The notes: generated from the letters alone by a model not told the origin. A stretch of DNA of 64,000 nt from an uncultured Sedimentitalea sp. (GCA_947504115.1 CANNGH010000002.1:434001-498000); one strand, 5' to 3'. Shown: positions 53,513 through 63,048, counted from the stretch's first letter. A program made the numbers and translations.

Positions 53513-53850
53513 CAAACACCGATCTCCCCTCTCCGCTGGCCCTTCCCAGCCACGATGACGAAACGTTCATGTCGTTCGTATCCCGCATAGCGGCACGCAA
53601 CGGCGCGGCCGACCTGTCCGATTTCAGAGCGGATATCGGGGTCGCCCAGGAAGACGTCGTCAGGGCCGATCCGGAAGCCTTGGCCGCGCTCGCGGTCGGC
53701 GCAGGCATACCCCTCAAGGGCGACATACGCGAACGCGTCATGGCGCACATCGCGCCGTCGCGACGCAATTCCGAGCCGACCGTGCGGACATCATCCAGTG
53801 GGCGCTCATCACCGACGATCCGCTTGCGAGGCGCGGCTGGTGTTAGGCAC
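53509..53850 (+). pseudogene. tniQ: TniQ-like transposition protein, N-terminal fragment
   Basis: About 80 credible residues: LPSHDDETFMSFVSRIAARN and AADLSDFRADIGVAQEDVVR, a TniQ-type N-terminus. It then runs into arginine-rich nonsense at about 53750, where the frame antisense to the cytochrome b gene takes over. Another short frame here (RADIIQWALITDDPLARRGW, stop 53848-53850) is the tail of an unidentified protein. No TniA transposase is present, so the element is immobile. Confidence 0.6.
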
Positions 53851-53929
53851 CATGACGCACGCCGCCGCACGAAGGGTGGATGCCATGTTCGACGCGGGGA
53901 TCGTCTGGCGTCGTGTGCAGCGCATGCCG

Positions 53930-54553
53930 TCAGCCTCCTCTTCGTGCCGATGACGCAGGCATCCAGACATCGCCGATCACCTTTGCAGTCGCGGCGAGTG
54001 CGAGGGCGCAGAGAACGGCCTTCGACATTGATCCCATCGTCCCCTCGATCAGCATCGCATGAACCACGCTTCCGCCCACGATCACACCGGCCAAACCCGT
54101 GTGAACCCTGCGCCAGATCCGTGGCGGCATGTGCAGACGCCGCCGCGACGCCGCCAGAAGCGCGGCGGCGAAGACCGCCCACATGGCGGCAACGCCCCAG
54201 ATCGAGAACGGCGTGGGCGAGCGCAGGAGCAGCACATCGACCACGTCGGGCGGGCTGGTCAGCCACAATCCGGCGACGTGAACGATGACGGCGATGACGA
54301 GAAGGCCCCCGAGAACGGCATGTATCCGACGGCTACGCCGGAGGCGAAGGCCGGGCAGATACCCGCGCGCCAGCAGGGGCTGAAGCAGCAGAAACGTCAT
54401 CGCTACCACGCCTGCAAATCCGGCGATGATGTAGATCGGTTCGCGCCAGGCCAGCAGGGGGCTCATGGCGGCAACGACGACCGGGATGGCCAGCGCGCTG
54501 CCGAGGGCGGCCCAGGTGAGCAAGGCGATGAGAACGGGACGGGATTTGCTCAT
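53930..54553 (-). CDS. ferric-reductase-like / cytochrome b membrane protein
   Basis: 207 residues from the ATG at 54553. There are six hydrophobic segments (about 8-28, 37-57, 75-100, 110-135, 150-170, 178-198). RRIHAVLGGLLVIAVIVHVA and RRVHTGLAGVIVGGSVVHAM carry paired histidines suited to bind heme in a ferric-reductase-like transmembrane domain. It follows the secreted dioxygenase-like gene by 16 bases. Electron partner is unknown. Confidence 0.75.
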   Translation of the reverse strand: MSKSRPVLIALLTWAALGSALAIPVVVAAMSPLLAWREPIYIIAGFAGVVAMTFLLLQPLLARGYLPGLRLRRSRRIHAVLGGLLVIAVIVHVAGLWLTSPPDVVDVLLLRSPTPFSIWGVAAMWAVFAAALLAASRRRLHMPPRIWRRVHTGLAGVIVGGSVVHAMLIEGTMGSMSKAVLCALALAATAKVIGDVWMPASSARRGG

Positions 54554-54569
54554 TCGCGGCGACGACCCG

Positions 54570-55079
54570 TCAGGCCGACTGCAACACGAAATCCGCATGC
54601 AGGCTTAGGTCCTTGCTGCTCGGCATCACGGGGCGCAGGAAAACGGTCCGGAAGACACCGCCCGCGCTGTCGTCATGATCGGCGTCATAGGCGAGGTGGC
54701 CATGGGGCTGACCGAAAGCCGGAACGATCTGAGGCATTTCCAGTCTGAAAACCCCGTCGGCATCGGTGAGTGTGGCGCCATGGCTGTGCGGATCGCGTTC
54801 ATGACCCTCGGTCGTATGGGCCCATATCTGGATGCGCCGACCGGGCAGCGGCGCGCCATCGCCTGCACGACGTACCGTACCCGTCATCCAGAACCCGCCA
54901 TTTCCGATACGCTCCACGATCGGGGCACCGGCGCGGTAGTTGTTCGCCCCGCCGCGCATCGTCGGGGTCGGTGCGATGCCTTGAGCGAATACCGGAGTGA
55001 CAAGCCCGGTTGCCGAAAGGGTCAATGCAGCCCCCGCACAAGCGAGGAAGGTGCGGCGCTCTTTTGCAAACGTGGACAT
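54570..55079 (-). CDS. exported intradiol-dioxygenase-like protein
   Basis: 169 residues with an N-terminal signal ERRTFLACAGAALTLSATGL that has a Tat-like RRTF. The mature domain, RRAGDGAPLPGRRIQIWAHT, ATLTDADGVFRLEMPQIVPA and GQPHGHLAYDAD, has the beta-sandwich pattern of intradiol ring-cleavage dioxygenases and transthyretin-like domains. The usual two-Tyr two-His iron set is not evident, so enzyme activity is uncertain. Pairs with the cytochrome-b-like gene. Confidence 0.68.
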   Translation of the reverse strand: MSTFAKERRTFLACAGAALTLSATGLVTPVFAQGIAPTPTMRGGANNYRAGAPIVERIGNGGFWMTGTVRRAGDGAPLPGRRIQIWAHTTEGHERDPHSHGATLTDADGVFRLEMPQIVPAFGQPHGHLAYDADHDDSAGGVFRTVFLRPVMPSSKDLSLHADFVLQSA

Positions 55080-55354
55080 ATCGCGTTCTTTCAGGAAGTA
55101 TTTGATTTGTCGCCGGTGCTCAGATCAGGTGGGCCTTGTCTGGCATCAACACGTCGGGTCTGTCTTCAGAATATACAGCAAATCTGCCGATGGCACCGGG
55201 TCGCACGAATATGTGAAGACAAATGACCGGATTTTCTGGCTATCATCCTGTTGGCTCCATCAGTCTTGCCGTGCCGGTCCGACGTGCACAACCAGACATT
55301 CTTCGGCCTTGGCCAAGCGTCGATTATCGTGAAAAAGAATAACTGGAGAGACAT

Positions 55355-55978
55355 ATGTCATTTAGAATTCTGGCGGCCGCAGCCGTATTCTGTGCCGGGC
55401 TTTCGACAGCCGCGCAGGCACAGGATGCCGAAATGAGTTTTTTCGTCACCAGCGTCAATCCCGGTAACGGGGCCGATCTGGGGGGTCTGGACGGGGCCGA
55501 CGCGCATTGCGCATCCCTGGCCGAAGCTGCCGGTGTTTCCGGCAAGGTCTGGGCCGCCTACCTGTCATCCAGCACCGAAAACGCCCGTGACCGCATCGGC
55601 AGCGGCCCATGGGTCAATGCCGACGGGGTCATTATAGCCGAGGGCGTCGAGAACCTGCACGATGCCGAAGCCAACAATCTGGACAAGGACACTGCCCTGA
55701 GCGAGACCGGCGACGTCATCAACGGGCGCGGGGACGAACCGAACCGCCACGACATCCTGACCGGGTCCGATGCGCAGGGCGTATTCGTCGGCCCGGCCTG
55801 TGACGACTGGACGAGCGCGGCGGCGGACGGGTCCGCGATGGTCGGTCACCATGACCGCACCGGCGGCGGCGACGATCCGACGTCCTGGAACGCGGCACAC
55901 CCCTCGCGTGGGTGCGGACTGGAGAATTTGCGCGGCACCGGCGGGGACGGGCTGTTCTACTGCTTCGCGACCGACTGA
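55355..55978 (+). CDS. secreted C-type-lectin-like protein
   Basis: 207 residues with a cleavable signal (about 1-22, ending AAQAQ). The domain has paired cysteines and a repeated pattern: FFVTSVNPGNGADLGGLDGA, WAAYLSSSTENARDRIGSGP, ETGDVINGRGDEPNRHDILT, MVGHHDRTGGGDDPTSWNAA and GLENLRGTGGDGLFYCFATD. This is a widespread secreted family with a C-type-lectin/fibrinogen-like fold as I recognise it, with possible surface-binding function. Not linked to the neighbours by overlap. The 287 bases after it hold no gene that I can support. Confidence 0.75.
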   Translation: MSFRILAAAAVFCAGLSTAAQAQDAEMSFFVTSVNPGNGADLGGLDGADAHCASLAEAAGVSGKVWAAYLSSSTENARDRIGSGPWVNADGVIIAEGVENLHDAEANNLDKDTALSETGDVINGRGDEPNRHDILTGSDAQGVFVGPACDDWTSAAADGSAMVGHHDRTGGGDDPTSWNAAHPSRGCGLENLRGTGGDGLFYCFATD

Positions 55979-56265
55979 CAATCGGAACGCAGGATCGGAT
56001 ACGATCTTTCGCGGCCGCAATGCGCCAGTAATGCCGGAGCGGCGCGGAGTCTTGCCTGTGCATCCTCGGCTGCGGATCATGGTCCAAAATAGTCTCATCG
56101 AGAGCGGGGCCGGTCGGGTGAAGTGATGATACTCGCGCATCGCGTCATCTTCGGCCACGATGACATTTTACCTGGGGAATGTCGGCTTCCTATTGCAGAA
56201 CAGGTGTGTGTCTGGCCTTCATGTCAAAGTCGGGTGTCCTCGGAATTCAGACGGAAGACTTGTAA

Positions 56266-57435
56266 ATGAGAGCGTTTCGCCAATTCGCCCTGTCGATCGC
56301 GGTTCTGGCCGCCGGATTGTATGTGTGGGTCGCGTATGTCCCCGCCGCGCAGCAGATGCTTGACCGTATCGGCGTGCTGGATGCACTGGGCATCGATGCA
56401 TCGCAGCACCAGGAGGACGATCCGCAAGACGGCAGCACTGCCGATAATGCGTCCCGCGTGATAACGGCAACCGTCGGCGAACGGGCGCTGGCCGATCGTA
56501 TCAGCGCCATCGGCGATGGTCGCGCCCTCCGGTCGGTCAACGTCCGCTCGAACGCCGTGGGCACGATCACCGATATGGCATTGTCGCCGGGCAGCTATGT
56601 CGAACAGGGCACCGAAATCGTCCGGCTGGAGGATGAGGCCGAGAAGATCGCGCTGGAACGGGCGCGGATCGAACTGGAGAACGCGCGCACCGACGCCGAA
56701 CGCGCGAGGCAATTGGAGGCGAGGGGTGCGGTGACCGAGGTTCGCTTGCGCGAAGTCGAACTGGCGCTGCGCAGTGCTGAGCTTGCGCTCCGGCAGGCCG
56801 AGTTCGACCTGTCCCAGCGCCAAATCGTGGCGCCGATTTCCGGCTGGGTCGGGATCATGGATCTCGAACGCGGCGACCGTGTGAATGCGCAGGATCTTCT
56901 GGTCAATATCACCGACCGGTCCGAGATCCTGGTGGATTTCCGGGTGCCCGAACGCATCGTCGGCAAGATCGCCGTCGGCCAGCCCATCGAGGTGCGCCCG
57001 ATCGGCGGGCCCGATACGGTCCTGACCGGAGAGATCAGCGCCATCGATGCGGTCGTCGATCGCGCCAGCCGGACGTTGCTGGTTCAGGGGCGGGTGCCGA
57101 ACAGCGACGACCGGCTGCGCGCGGGCATGGCGTTTTCGGTCCGCATGTCCTTTCCCGGCGATACGGTCCTGTCGATCCCGCCACTGGCCGTGCAATGGTC
57201 CGGCGACGGCCCGTTCGTCTGGGCCGTGCGCGATGGCAGGGTCGCGCAGGTGGCCGTATCCATCGCGCAGCGCGAAAGCGACGCGGTGCTGGTCACGTCC
57301 GACGACCTGAGGGCCGGGGAAACCGTGGTAACCGAAGGTGTGCAGACCCTGCGAAATGGCGCCGAGGTTATCCTGGCATCCGGTCAGGAAGCGCTCTGCG
57401 GCCTTTGCAAGACAGGCCGGAGGGCCACCCTGTGA
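56266..57435 (+). CDS. RND efflux periplasmic adaptor subunit
   Basis: 389 residues. It has an N-terminal membrane anchor (about 5-27), a lipoyl half-motif VRSNAVGTITDMALSPGSYV, an alpha-hairpin rich in E/A/R (ALERARIELENARTDAERAR, LALRSAELALRQAEFD), a second lipoyl half QIVAPISGWVGIMDLERGDR, and beta-barrel and membrane-proximal domains. It bridges the inner-membrane pump to an outer-membrane TolC-type channel, not encoded nearby. It overlaps the pump gene by 4 bases (GTGA). Confidence 0.94.
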   Translation: MRAFRQFALSIAVLAAGLYVWVAYVPAAQQMLDRIGVLDALGIDASQHQEDDPQDGSTADNASRVITATVGERALADRISAIGDGRALRSVNVRSNAVGTITDMALSPGSYVEQGTEIVRLEDEAEKIALERARIELENARTDAERARQLEARGAVTEVRLREVELALRSAELALRQAEFDLSQRQIVAPISGWVGIMDLERGDRVNAQDLLVNITDRSEILVDFRVPERIVGKIAVGQPIEVRPIGGPDTVLTGEISAIDAVVDRASRTLLVQGRVPNSDDRLRAGMAFSVRMSFPGDTVLSIPPLAVQWSGDGPFVWAVRDGRVAQVAVSIAQRESDAVLVTSDDLRAGETVVTEGVQTLRNGAEVILASGQEALCGLCKTGRRATL

Positions 57436-60400
57436 GCGCGCCGGCCAGTTCCGGCACGGCGCTGTTCGTGCGGCGGCCCATTCTGGCCTTCGTGCTGAAT
57501 GCGCTCATCATCCTGGCCGGTGTGGCGGCTCTTTTCGGGGCGGAAATCCGCGAGTTGCCCAATGTGGATCGGCCCGTCGTCACGGTCACCACCAGCTTTG
57601 CGGGCGCATCGCCCGAATCCGTCGATCAGGAAGTGACGGGCCGGATCGAGGGCGCCGTGGGCCGGGTATCGGGCGTGCGCAGCATTTCGTCCGCCTCGCG
57701 CTTCGGGCGCGGCCGCGTCACGGTGGAATTCAACGACAACGTCGATATCGACGTGGCCGCGACGGATGTGCGCGACGCGGTGGGGCGGATCGTGAACGAT
57801 TTGCCCGAGGATGCGGACCAGCCCGAGATCGTCAAGGCGGACGCGAACGCTCAGCCGGTGATGCGTATCGCGGTGACGTCGAACGCACGCTCGCCGCAGG
57901 AACTGACGGCACTCGTGCAGGACCGCATCGAGGACCGGCTGATTTCCGTCGACGGGGTAGCCGACCTGCAGATCTACGGCGACCGCGAGCCGATCTTTCG
58001 GGTCGATATCGATCAGTTGGCACTTGCCAGCCGCGGGCTGACGCTGGGCGATGTGCAGCGCACGTTGTCCGACGTGGCGCTCGATACGCCGGCCGGTGAT
58101 CTGGCGGGCAGCAGCCAGGCGATCAACGTGCGCACCACCGCAAGCGTGGTGACGCCCGAGGCGTTCGAGGCGCTGGAAATCGCGCCGAATGTCAGGATCG
58201 GCGACATCGCGCATGTCACGCTCGGCCCCGCGACCGGCGAGACGTTCCTGCGGGCCAATGGCCGCCAGGGGGTGGGCATGGGTGTGATCCGGCAGGCGAC
58301 GTCGAACACGCTGGAAATCTCGAAGAATGTGCATGAGGTCGTCGCCGAGCTGAACGACACCCTGCCCGAGGATGTCGAGATCTTCGTCACCTCGGACGAT
58401 GCAACGTTCATCTCGGGCTCCATCGAGGAGGTCGTGAAGACGCTGGGCCTTGCCATTGCCATCGTGGTGGCCGTGATATTCCTGTTTCTGCGCAACGCGC
58501 GCGCGACGCTGATCCCCGCCCTTACCCTGCCCGTGGCGCTGGTGGGCACGCTGGCCGCGATCTACCTGGTCGGGTTTTCGATCAACATCCTGACGCTGCT
58601 GGCGCTGGTGCTGGCCACCGGACTGGTGGTGGACGATGCCATCGTGGTGCTGGAAAACATCGTGCGCCAGCGCAGCCTCGGCATGGGGCCGCGGGCCGCC
58701 GCCGTGCATGGCACGAGCCAGGTTTTCTTTGCCGTGGTGACGACCACCGCGACGCTCGCGGCCGTCTTCATACCGCTGTCCTTCCTGCCGGGACAGGCGG
58801 GAGGGCTGTTTCGCGAGTTCGGATTCACGCTGGCGATGGCGGTGGCGCTGTCCTCCGTCGTCGCGCTCAGCCTGTGCCCGGTTCTGGCCAGCCGCCTGTT
58901 GACCAGACCGCCGAAGACGGACGCGCGCGGCCCGATGATCTGGCTCGGCAACCGGCTGATGCGACTTTACGAGACCACGCTGCGCGGTGCGCTGGCGATG
59001 CCTTACGTCGTCGTGCTGATCGCCGTCTTCGTGGCGGCAACGGCGGCGATGATCGCGGGCAGCATCCGGCAGGAGCTGACGCCGCCCGAGGACCGCGCCG
59101 TCGCGCTGCTGCGCATCACCGCGCCGCCGGGCGTATCGCTGGATTACACGCAATCAAAGATGCAGCAGATCGAGGACGCGGTCGCCCCCCTGCTGGAGAG
59201 CGGCGAGATGACATACATGTTCGCCTTCAGCGGGTTCAGCGCCAACAACCGTGGCTTCATGGTCTTTACCCTGGCCGATTGGGCGGACCGCGCGCGCAGC
59301 CAGCAGGACATCGTGGCAGAGATCGACGACAGGCTGGGTGACATCATCGGCGTGCGCGCCACTGCGATACAGCCCAATTCGCTGGGCATCAGGGGCGCGG
59401 GCCGCGGCCTGGCCTTTGCCATTACCGGCAACAATTACGATCAGCTGTCGGAGATGGCCGACGCAATGGTGGATCGGCTGCGCCAGATCCCCGGTATGGG
59501 CGAAGTGCAACTGGAGTATGACCGCACGCAGCCGCAGCTTTTCGTGCAGATCGACCGGGAACTGGCCGCTGATCTGGGCATAGACATCACCGGTCTGGGA
59601 CAGGCATTGCAGGCGGTTCTGGACGGGCGCGACGTGGCGTCCGTGTTCGTCGATGACAAAAGCTTTGACGTGCAGATGCTGTCCACCTCGGACCCGATCG
59701 ACGATCCCGGCGATCTGGAGAACGTCTTCGTCAGGGCGGGCAACGGCATGATGGTGCCGATGTCCAGCTTCGTCACGCTGGAGGAACGCGCCGTCGCGCC
59801 CGAACTGGGCCGCGAGGGGCAGAACCGGTCGGTGGAGCTGACCGCCGGGCTGACGCCGGAACTGTCGCTGGGCGACGCGGTGGCACGGGTGATGGAGGTC
59901 GGGGAGGAGGTCCTGGCACCCGAGAACCGCATCGTGCCACTGGCCGAGGCGGCGACGCTGGACCAGACCAACGCTGGCATGATCGTCACCTTCGGCTTTG
60001 CCATCCTCGTCGTGTTCCTGGTTCTGTCCGCCCAGTTCGAGAGCTTCGTGTCGGCCATCGTGGTGATGGCGACCGTGCCCTTGGGTCTGGCCTGTGCGGT
60101 GTTCGCGCTGTTGCTGACCGGGCAGAGCCTCAACGTCTACAGCCAGATCGGACTGGTCATGCTGATCGGGATCATGGCCAAGAACGGCATCCTGATCGTC
60201 GAATTCGCCAACCAGCTGCGCGACAAGGGGGACGATGTGCATGACGCGATCTTCGGTGCCTCGACCATCCGGCTGCGGCCGGTGATGATGACCATGACCT
60301 CGACCGTGCTTGGCGGCGTACCGCTGGTCCTGGCATCGGGTGCCGGCGCCGAGGCACGCGAGGCTTTGGGATGGGTGATCGTCGGCGGGCTGGGTCTGGC

Positions 60401-60527
60401 GACGCTGTCGACACTCTATCTGACGCCGGTGGCGTATCTCCTGCTCGCCCGGTTCTCGACCCCCAAGGCGAAGGAGGAGGCGCGGCTGCAAGAGGAGTTG
60501 CAAGCGGCGCAGGCGCAGAACGCTTGA
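57432..60527 (+). CDS. RND efflux transporter permease (AcrB/MexF-type)
   Basis: 1031 residues from a GTG start. Twelve transmembrane helices, with two large periplasmic loops. FVRRPILAFVLNALIILAGV at the N-terminus, ATGLVVDDAIVVLENIVRQR (the helix-4 acidic proton relay DD) and IGLVMLIGIMAKNGILIVEF are conserved. It forms a homotrimeric proton-driven exporter; the substrate class cannot be told. Intact and unshifted over 3.1 kb, unlike the surrounding fragments. Confidence 0.96.
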   Translation: MSAPASSGTALFVRRPILAFVLNALIILAGVAALFGAEIRELPNVDRPVVTVTTSFAGASPESVDQEVTGRIEGAVGRVSGVRSISSASRFGRGRVTVEFNDNVDIDVAATDVRDAVGRIVNDLPEDADQPEIVKADANAQPVMRIAVTSNARSPQELTALVQDRIEDRLISVDGVADLQIYGDREPIFRVDIDQLALASRGLTLGDVQRTLSDVALDTPAGDLAGSSQAINVRTTASVVTPEAFEALEIAPNVRIGDIAHVTLGPATGETFLRANGRQGVGMGVIRQATSNTLEISKNVHEVVAELNDTLPEDVEIFVTSDDATFISGSIEEVVKTLGLAIAIVVAVIFLFLRNARATLIPALTLPVALVGTLAAIYLVGFSINILTLLALVLATGLVVDDAIVVLENIVRQRSLGMGPRAAAVHGTSQVFFAVVTTTATLAAVFIPLSFLPGQAGGLFREFGFTLAMAVALSSVVALSLCPVLASRLLTRPPKTDARGPMIWLGNRLMRLYETTLRGALAMPYVVVLIAVFVAATAAMIAGSIRQELTPPEDRAVALLRITAPPGVSLDYTQSKMQQIEDAVAPLLESGEMTYMFAFSGFSANNRGFMVFTLADWADRARSQQDIVAEIDDRLGDIIGVRATAIQPNSLGIRGAGRGLAFAITGNNYDQLSEMADAMVDRLRQIPGMGEVQLEYDRTQPQLFVQIDRELAADLGIDITGLGQALQAVLDGRDVASVFVDDKSFDVQMLSTSDPIDDPGDLENVFVRAGNGMMVPMSSFVTLEERAVAPELGREGQNRSVELTAGLTPELSLGDAVARVMEVGEEVLAPENRIVPLAEAATLDQTNAGMIVTFGFAILVVFLVLSAQFESFVSAIVVMATVPLGLACAVFALLLTGQSLNVYSQIGLVMLIGIMAKNGILIVEFANQLRDKGDDVHDAIFGASTIRLRPVMMTMTSTVLGGVPLVLASGAGAEAREALGWVIVGGLGLATLSTLYLTPVAYLLLARFSTPKAKEEARLQEELQAAQAQNA

Positions 60528-60557
60528 CGATCGGGGGCCGGGGCGACGATATAAGCG

Positions 60558-60870
60558 TCAGCCCGCCACGTCATCGGCGGCACGGCGAAACCCGATGTGT
60601 CGGTGTCCGCGTCCCGGGGCGTTGGAAAACCCGTCGCGATGCGTCGCAGATCTTGCGTCGTAGATATAGTCGCCACCCCGAGTCACTCGCTCGCCGGGCC
60701 GGTCAGGTGCCTCGCGGCCATCCGCGGGGTCGTAGGGGCAGGACCGCTTCAGGCTCGACGTCCATTCCGCTAGCGATCCGCTCATGTCGAGCGCACCGCT
60801 TGCTGTCGCGCAAGCCGGACGGCTGCCTACCTCGGCGGTACACCGGTTTGCCCGGAAACGATGGCGCGGC
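60558..60870 (-). pseudogene. FGE-sulfatase (SUMF1) domain protein, C-terminal remnant
   Basis: The minus strand reads about 100 residues of a formylglycine-generating-enzyme C-terminus: CATASGALDMSGSLAEWTSS, CPYDPADGREAPDRPGERVT, RGGDYIYDARSATHRDGFSN and GHRHIGFRRA. There is no start; upstream it abuts IS transposase sequence at about 60870. It lies tail to tail with the RND operon. Confidence 0.75.
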
Positions 60871-61358
60871 GTCGGACAGCAGCGGCTTCACCTCCGAGTG
60901 AGCAAGAATGGCGGCCATGAACTTGCGCGAAATCTCTGTCGTTAGCAGCCGGTCACGGTTCTTCGTGAAAACCGTCGGCCTTCGGCCCGGGGCTTCGCCC
61001 GTTCACGGCTGAATTGATCCCCCGGATCAATTCCGGGGCGCCCTTCACCCCAGACGGGATCATCAATGCCCAGCCCGACGAACCACCGGAACATGAGGTT
61101 ATACTGCATCTGCTCCATCAACTGCCGCTCCGAGCGAATCGAGAAAAGGGTCTGGATCAGGCTGGCCCGGATCAACCGCTCCGGCGCAATGGAGGGGCGG
61201 CCAAAGTCGGCGTAGATTGCCGCGAACTCGCCATCGAGGCTGACCAGTGCATCATTGACGACCTGCCGGATCTTGCGCAGCGGGTGCCGGGCCGGAATGC
61301 GATCTTCAAGATCGACGTAGCTGAACAGCGACCCACTCGTTGCGTCCTTTCCACGCAT
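60871..61358 (-). pseudogene. IS5-type transposase, truncated and interrupted
   Basis: From ATG 61358 (MRGKDATSGSLFSYVDLEDR): PSIAPERLIRASLIQTLFSI, RSERQLMEQMQYNLMFRWFV and GLGIDDPVWG, the N-terminal part of an IS5-group transposase (DUF772 region). An extra segment of about 70 bases (about 60974-61046) then breaks the frame; coding resumes as VFTKNRDRLLTTEISRKFMA and AILAHSEVKPLLSD before it stops at the FGE remnant. The catalytic DDE core is absent. The 5' inverted-repeat-like end, GGGTTTTTCAGCAGCGTGTT, lies at 61421-61440. Confidence 0.85.
61011..61033. repeat. palindrome within insert in IS5-type transposase
   Basis: GAATTGATCC and GGATCAATTC surround CCC, a perfect 10-bp inverted repeat. 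It lies in the extra 70 bases that split the transposase, next to a second hairpin (GGGCTTCGCCC-type). It looks like a small REP-like or miniature element nested in the IS. Confidence 0.7.
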
Positions 61359-61440
61359 GATCACCTCCGGCCAACCGTCAGGAAAAGTGAATCATGTCCC
61401 AGTTCCGGCGTCCAGCGGTGGGTTTTTCAGCAGCGTGTTA

Positions 61441-61519
61441 AGGGTGCCATCACCACGCGGTTGGGAAGAGCCAGATCACCCGCTTGCAGGGGCTGGAACA
61501 GGATCGACGTATCAGTCAT
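61441..61519 (-). pseudogene. Old Yellow Enzyme (alkene reductase) N-terminal fragment
   Basis: Reading from ATG 61519: MTDTSILFQPLQAGDLALPN then RVVMAPL, the start of NemA-type NADH:flavin oxidoreductases. After 27 codons the IS5-type end begins, so the IS insertion decapitated the gene. No other part of the reductase is present in the window. Confidence 0.82.
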
Positions 61520-61662
61520 GGGTATAAGCTTTCTTGTCAGAGGCTTTTTTGGGGGAGCCGGCCGGCGCGCGGCCGACAGGCAAGCCAGCGTCCGGCGCCG
61601 ACCCTGCCCGGCTGGTTTCAGCCTTGTCTCGACGGTCGGATACCGGTCCGGATGATTATCCG

Positions 61663-63048
61663 CTATGCGTCATTGTCCATCATGTAGATCGACTTGGCGT
61701 TGACGAATTCCTTCATGCCAAAGCCGCCATGTTCGCGCCCGTAACCCGAATTCTTGACGCCCCCGAACGGCATGTTCGGTATCGCGATGTTGAACCCGTT
61801 GAGCGAGATCATACCCGTGTCGAACTGCTCGGCCGCGAGTCTGCGCGCGCGGTCCTTGTCGCGGCAGAAGATCCCGCCACCCAGCCCATAGCGGCTGTCG
61901 TTGGCGATGCGCATGGCGTCCTCATCGTCCTCGGCCCTGATGATCGAGGCGACGGGGCCGAACAGCTCGTCGTCATAGGCGGGCTGTCCGGGTTTCACGT
62001 CGACCAGCACGGTCGCGGGATAATAGGCCCCCTTGCGGTCCGGCACCTTGCCACCGACCACGGCCCTCGCGCCTTTCTCGATGCTTTCATCGACCTGCGC
62101 CGCCAGCTTGTCGCGCAGATCCTCGCGCGCCATGGGACCAAGCGCCGTGCTGTCATCCGTCGGATCGCCCATCTCGATCGCACCCATCTTCTGGGCATAG
62201 CCTTCGACAAAGGCGTCGTAGTTCTTCGCCGTGACGATGAAGCGTTTGCCGTTCACGCAGGTCTGTCCGTTGTTGTAGATCCGCGCGGCAACGCAGGCCT
62301 CGATGGCGGTGTCAATATCGGCGTCGTCCAGCACGATATAGGCGTCGTTCGAGCCGAGTTCGAGCACCGTCTTCTTCAACTGCCCCGCCGCCTTTTCGCC
62401 CACGATCCGGCCAGCCTTGTCGCTGCCCGTCAGGGTCACGCCGCGCACCAGATCGTTTTCGATGATCAGATCGGACTGGTCGTGATCTATCAGCAATACG
62501 GTAAAGAGATTTTTGGGCACCCCTGCCCGTTCCAGCAGATCGCGCAGGAACAGCCCCGATCCGGTGCAGTTTTCGGCATGTTTGAGAAGAACGCCGTTGC
62601 CGGCCATCAGGTTGGCGATGGCGTAGCGCACCACCTGGTAGCAGGGGAAGTTCCACGGCTGGATCCCGTAGATGACGCCCAGAGGCGCATAGTGGACGAC
62701 GCCCGTGCCGCCGGGGATTTCGCGTTTCTCGTCAGCCAGCGCATCGGGGCCGTTATTCGCGGTAAACTTGCAAATCTGTGTGCACAGGTCGATCTCGTCG
62801 CGGCTGTCGCCGATCAGCTTGCCGACCTCGCGGGTCATGAGCTGGGCGAAATCTTCCTTGCTGTTCTGGAGTTCCTGACCGATTGCCTGGATGATTTCGG
62901 CGCGTTTCTCGACCAGTTGATGCCGCCAGTCGAGAAATGCCTCATGACACTGGTGCACGGCGTCCCGCGCCTCGTCGTTGGTCATCAGGCTGTAGGTCTC
63001 CAGCGTTTCCTCTGTCGCAGGATTGATCGTGGTCATCTGGCCGGTCAT
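61663..63048 (-). CDS. NAD(P)-dependent succinate-semialdehyde-type dehydrogenase
   Basis: 461 residues from ATG 63048, preceded by GGAGA; ATG 63036 is an alternative start. Aldehyde dehydrogenase fold: APLGVIYGIQPWNFPCYQVV (cofactor), LTGSDKAGRIVGEKAAGQLK, LELGSNDAYIVLDDADID (general base Glu) and NNGQTCVNGKRFIVTAKNYD (catalytic Cys, about 255). Closest in pattern to the GabD-type succinate-semialdehyde dehydrogenases of about 455 residues. Divergent from the MarR-family gene, which may regulate it. Confidence 0.9.
   Translation of the reverse strand: MTGQMTTINPATEETLETYSLMTNDEARDAVHQCHEAFLDWRHQLVEKRAEIIQAIGQELQNSKEDFAQLMTREVGKLIGDSRDEIDLCTQICKFTANNGPDALADEKREIPGGTGVVHYAPLGVIYGIQPWNFPCYQVVRYAIANLMAGNGVLLKHAENCTGSGLFLRDLLERAGVPKNLFTVLLIDHDQSDLIIENDLVRGVTLTGSDKAGRIVGEKAAGQLKKTVLELGSNDAYIVLDDADIDTAIEACVAARIYNNGQTCVNGKRFIVTAKNYDAFVEGYAQKMGAIEMGDPTDDSTALGPMAREDLRDKLAAQVDESIEKGARAVVGGKVPDRKGAYYPATVLVDVKPGQPAYDDELFGPVASIIRAEDDEDAMRIANDSRYGLGGGIFCRDKDRARRLAAEQFDTGMISLNGFNIAIPNMPFGGVKNSGYGREHGGFGMKEFVNAKSIYMMDNDA

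Noticed and set aside
53750-54288. Continuation of the TniQ frame to a 259-residue protein
   Set aside because: Beyond about residue 80 the sequence is an arginine/proline-rich reading antisense to the cytochrome-b-like gene, not a real domain.
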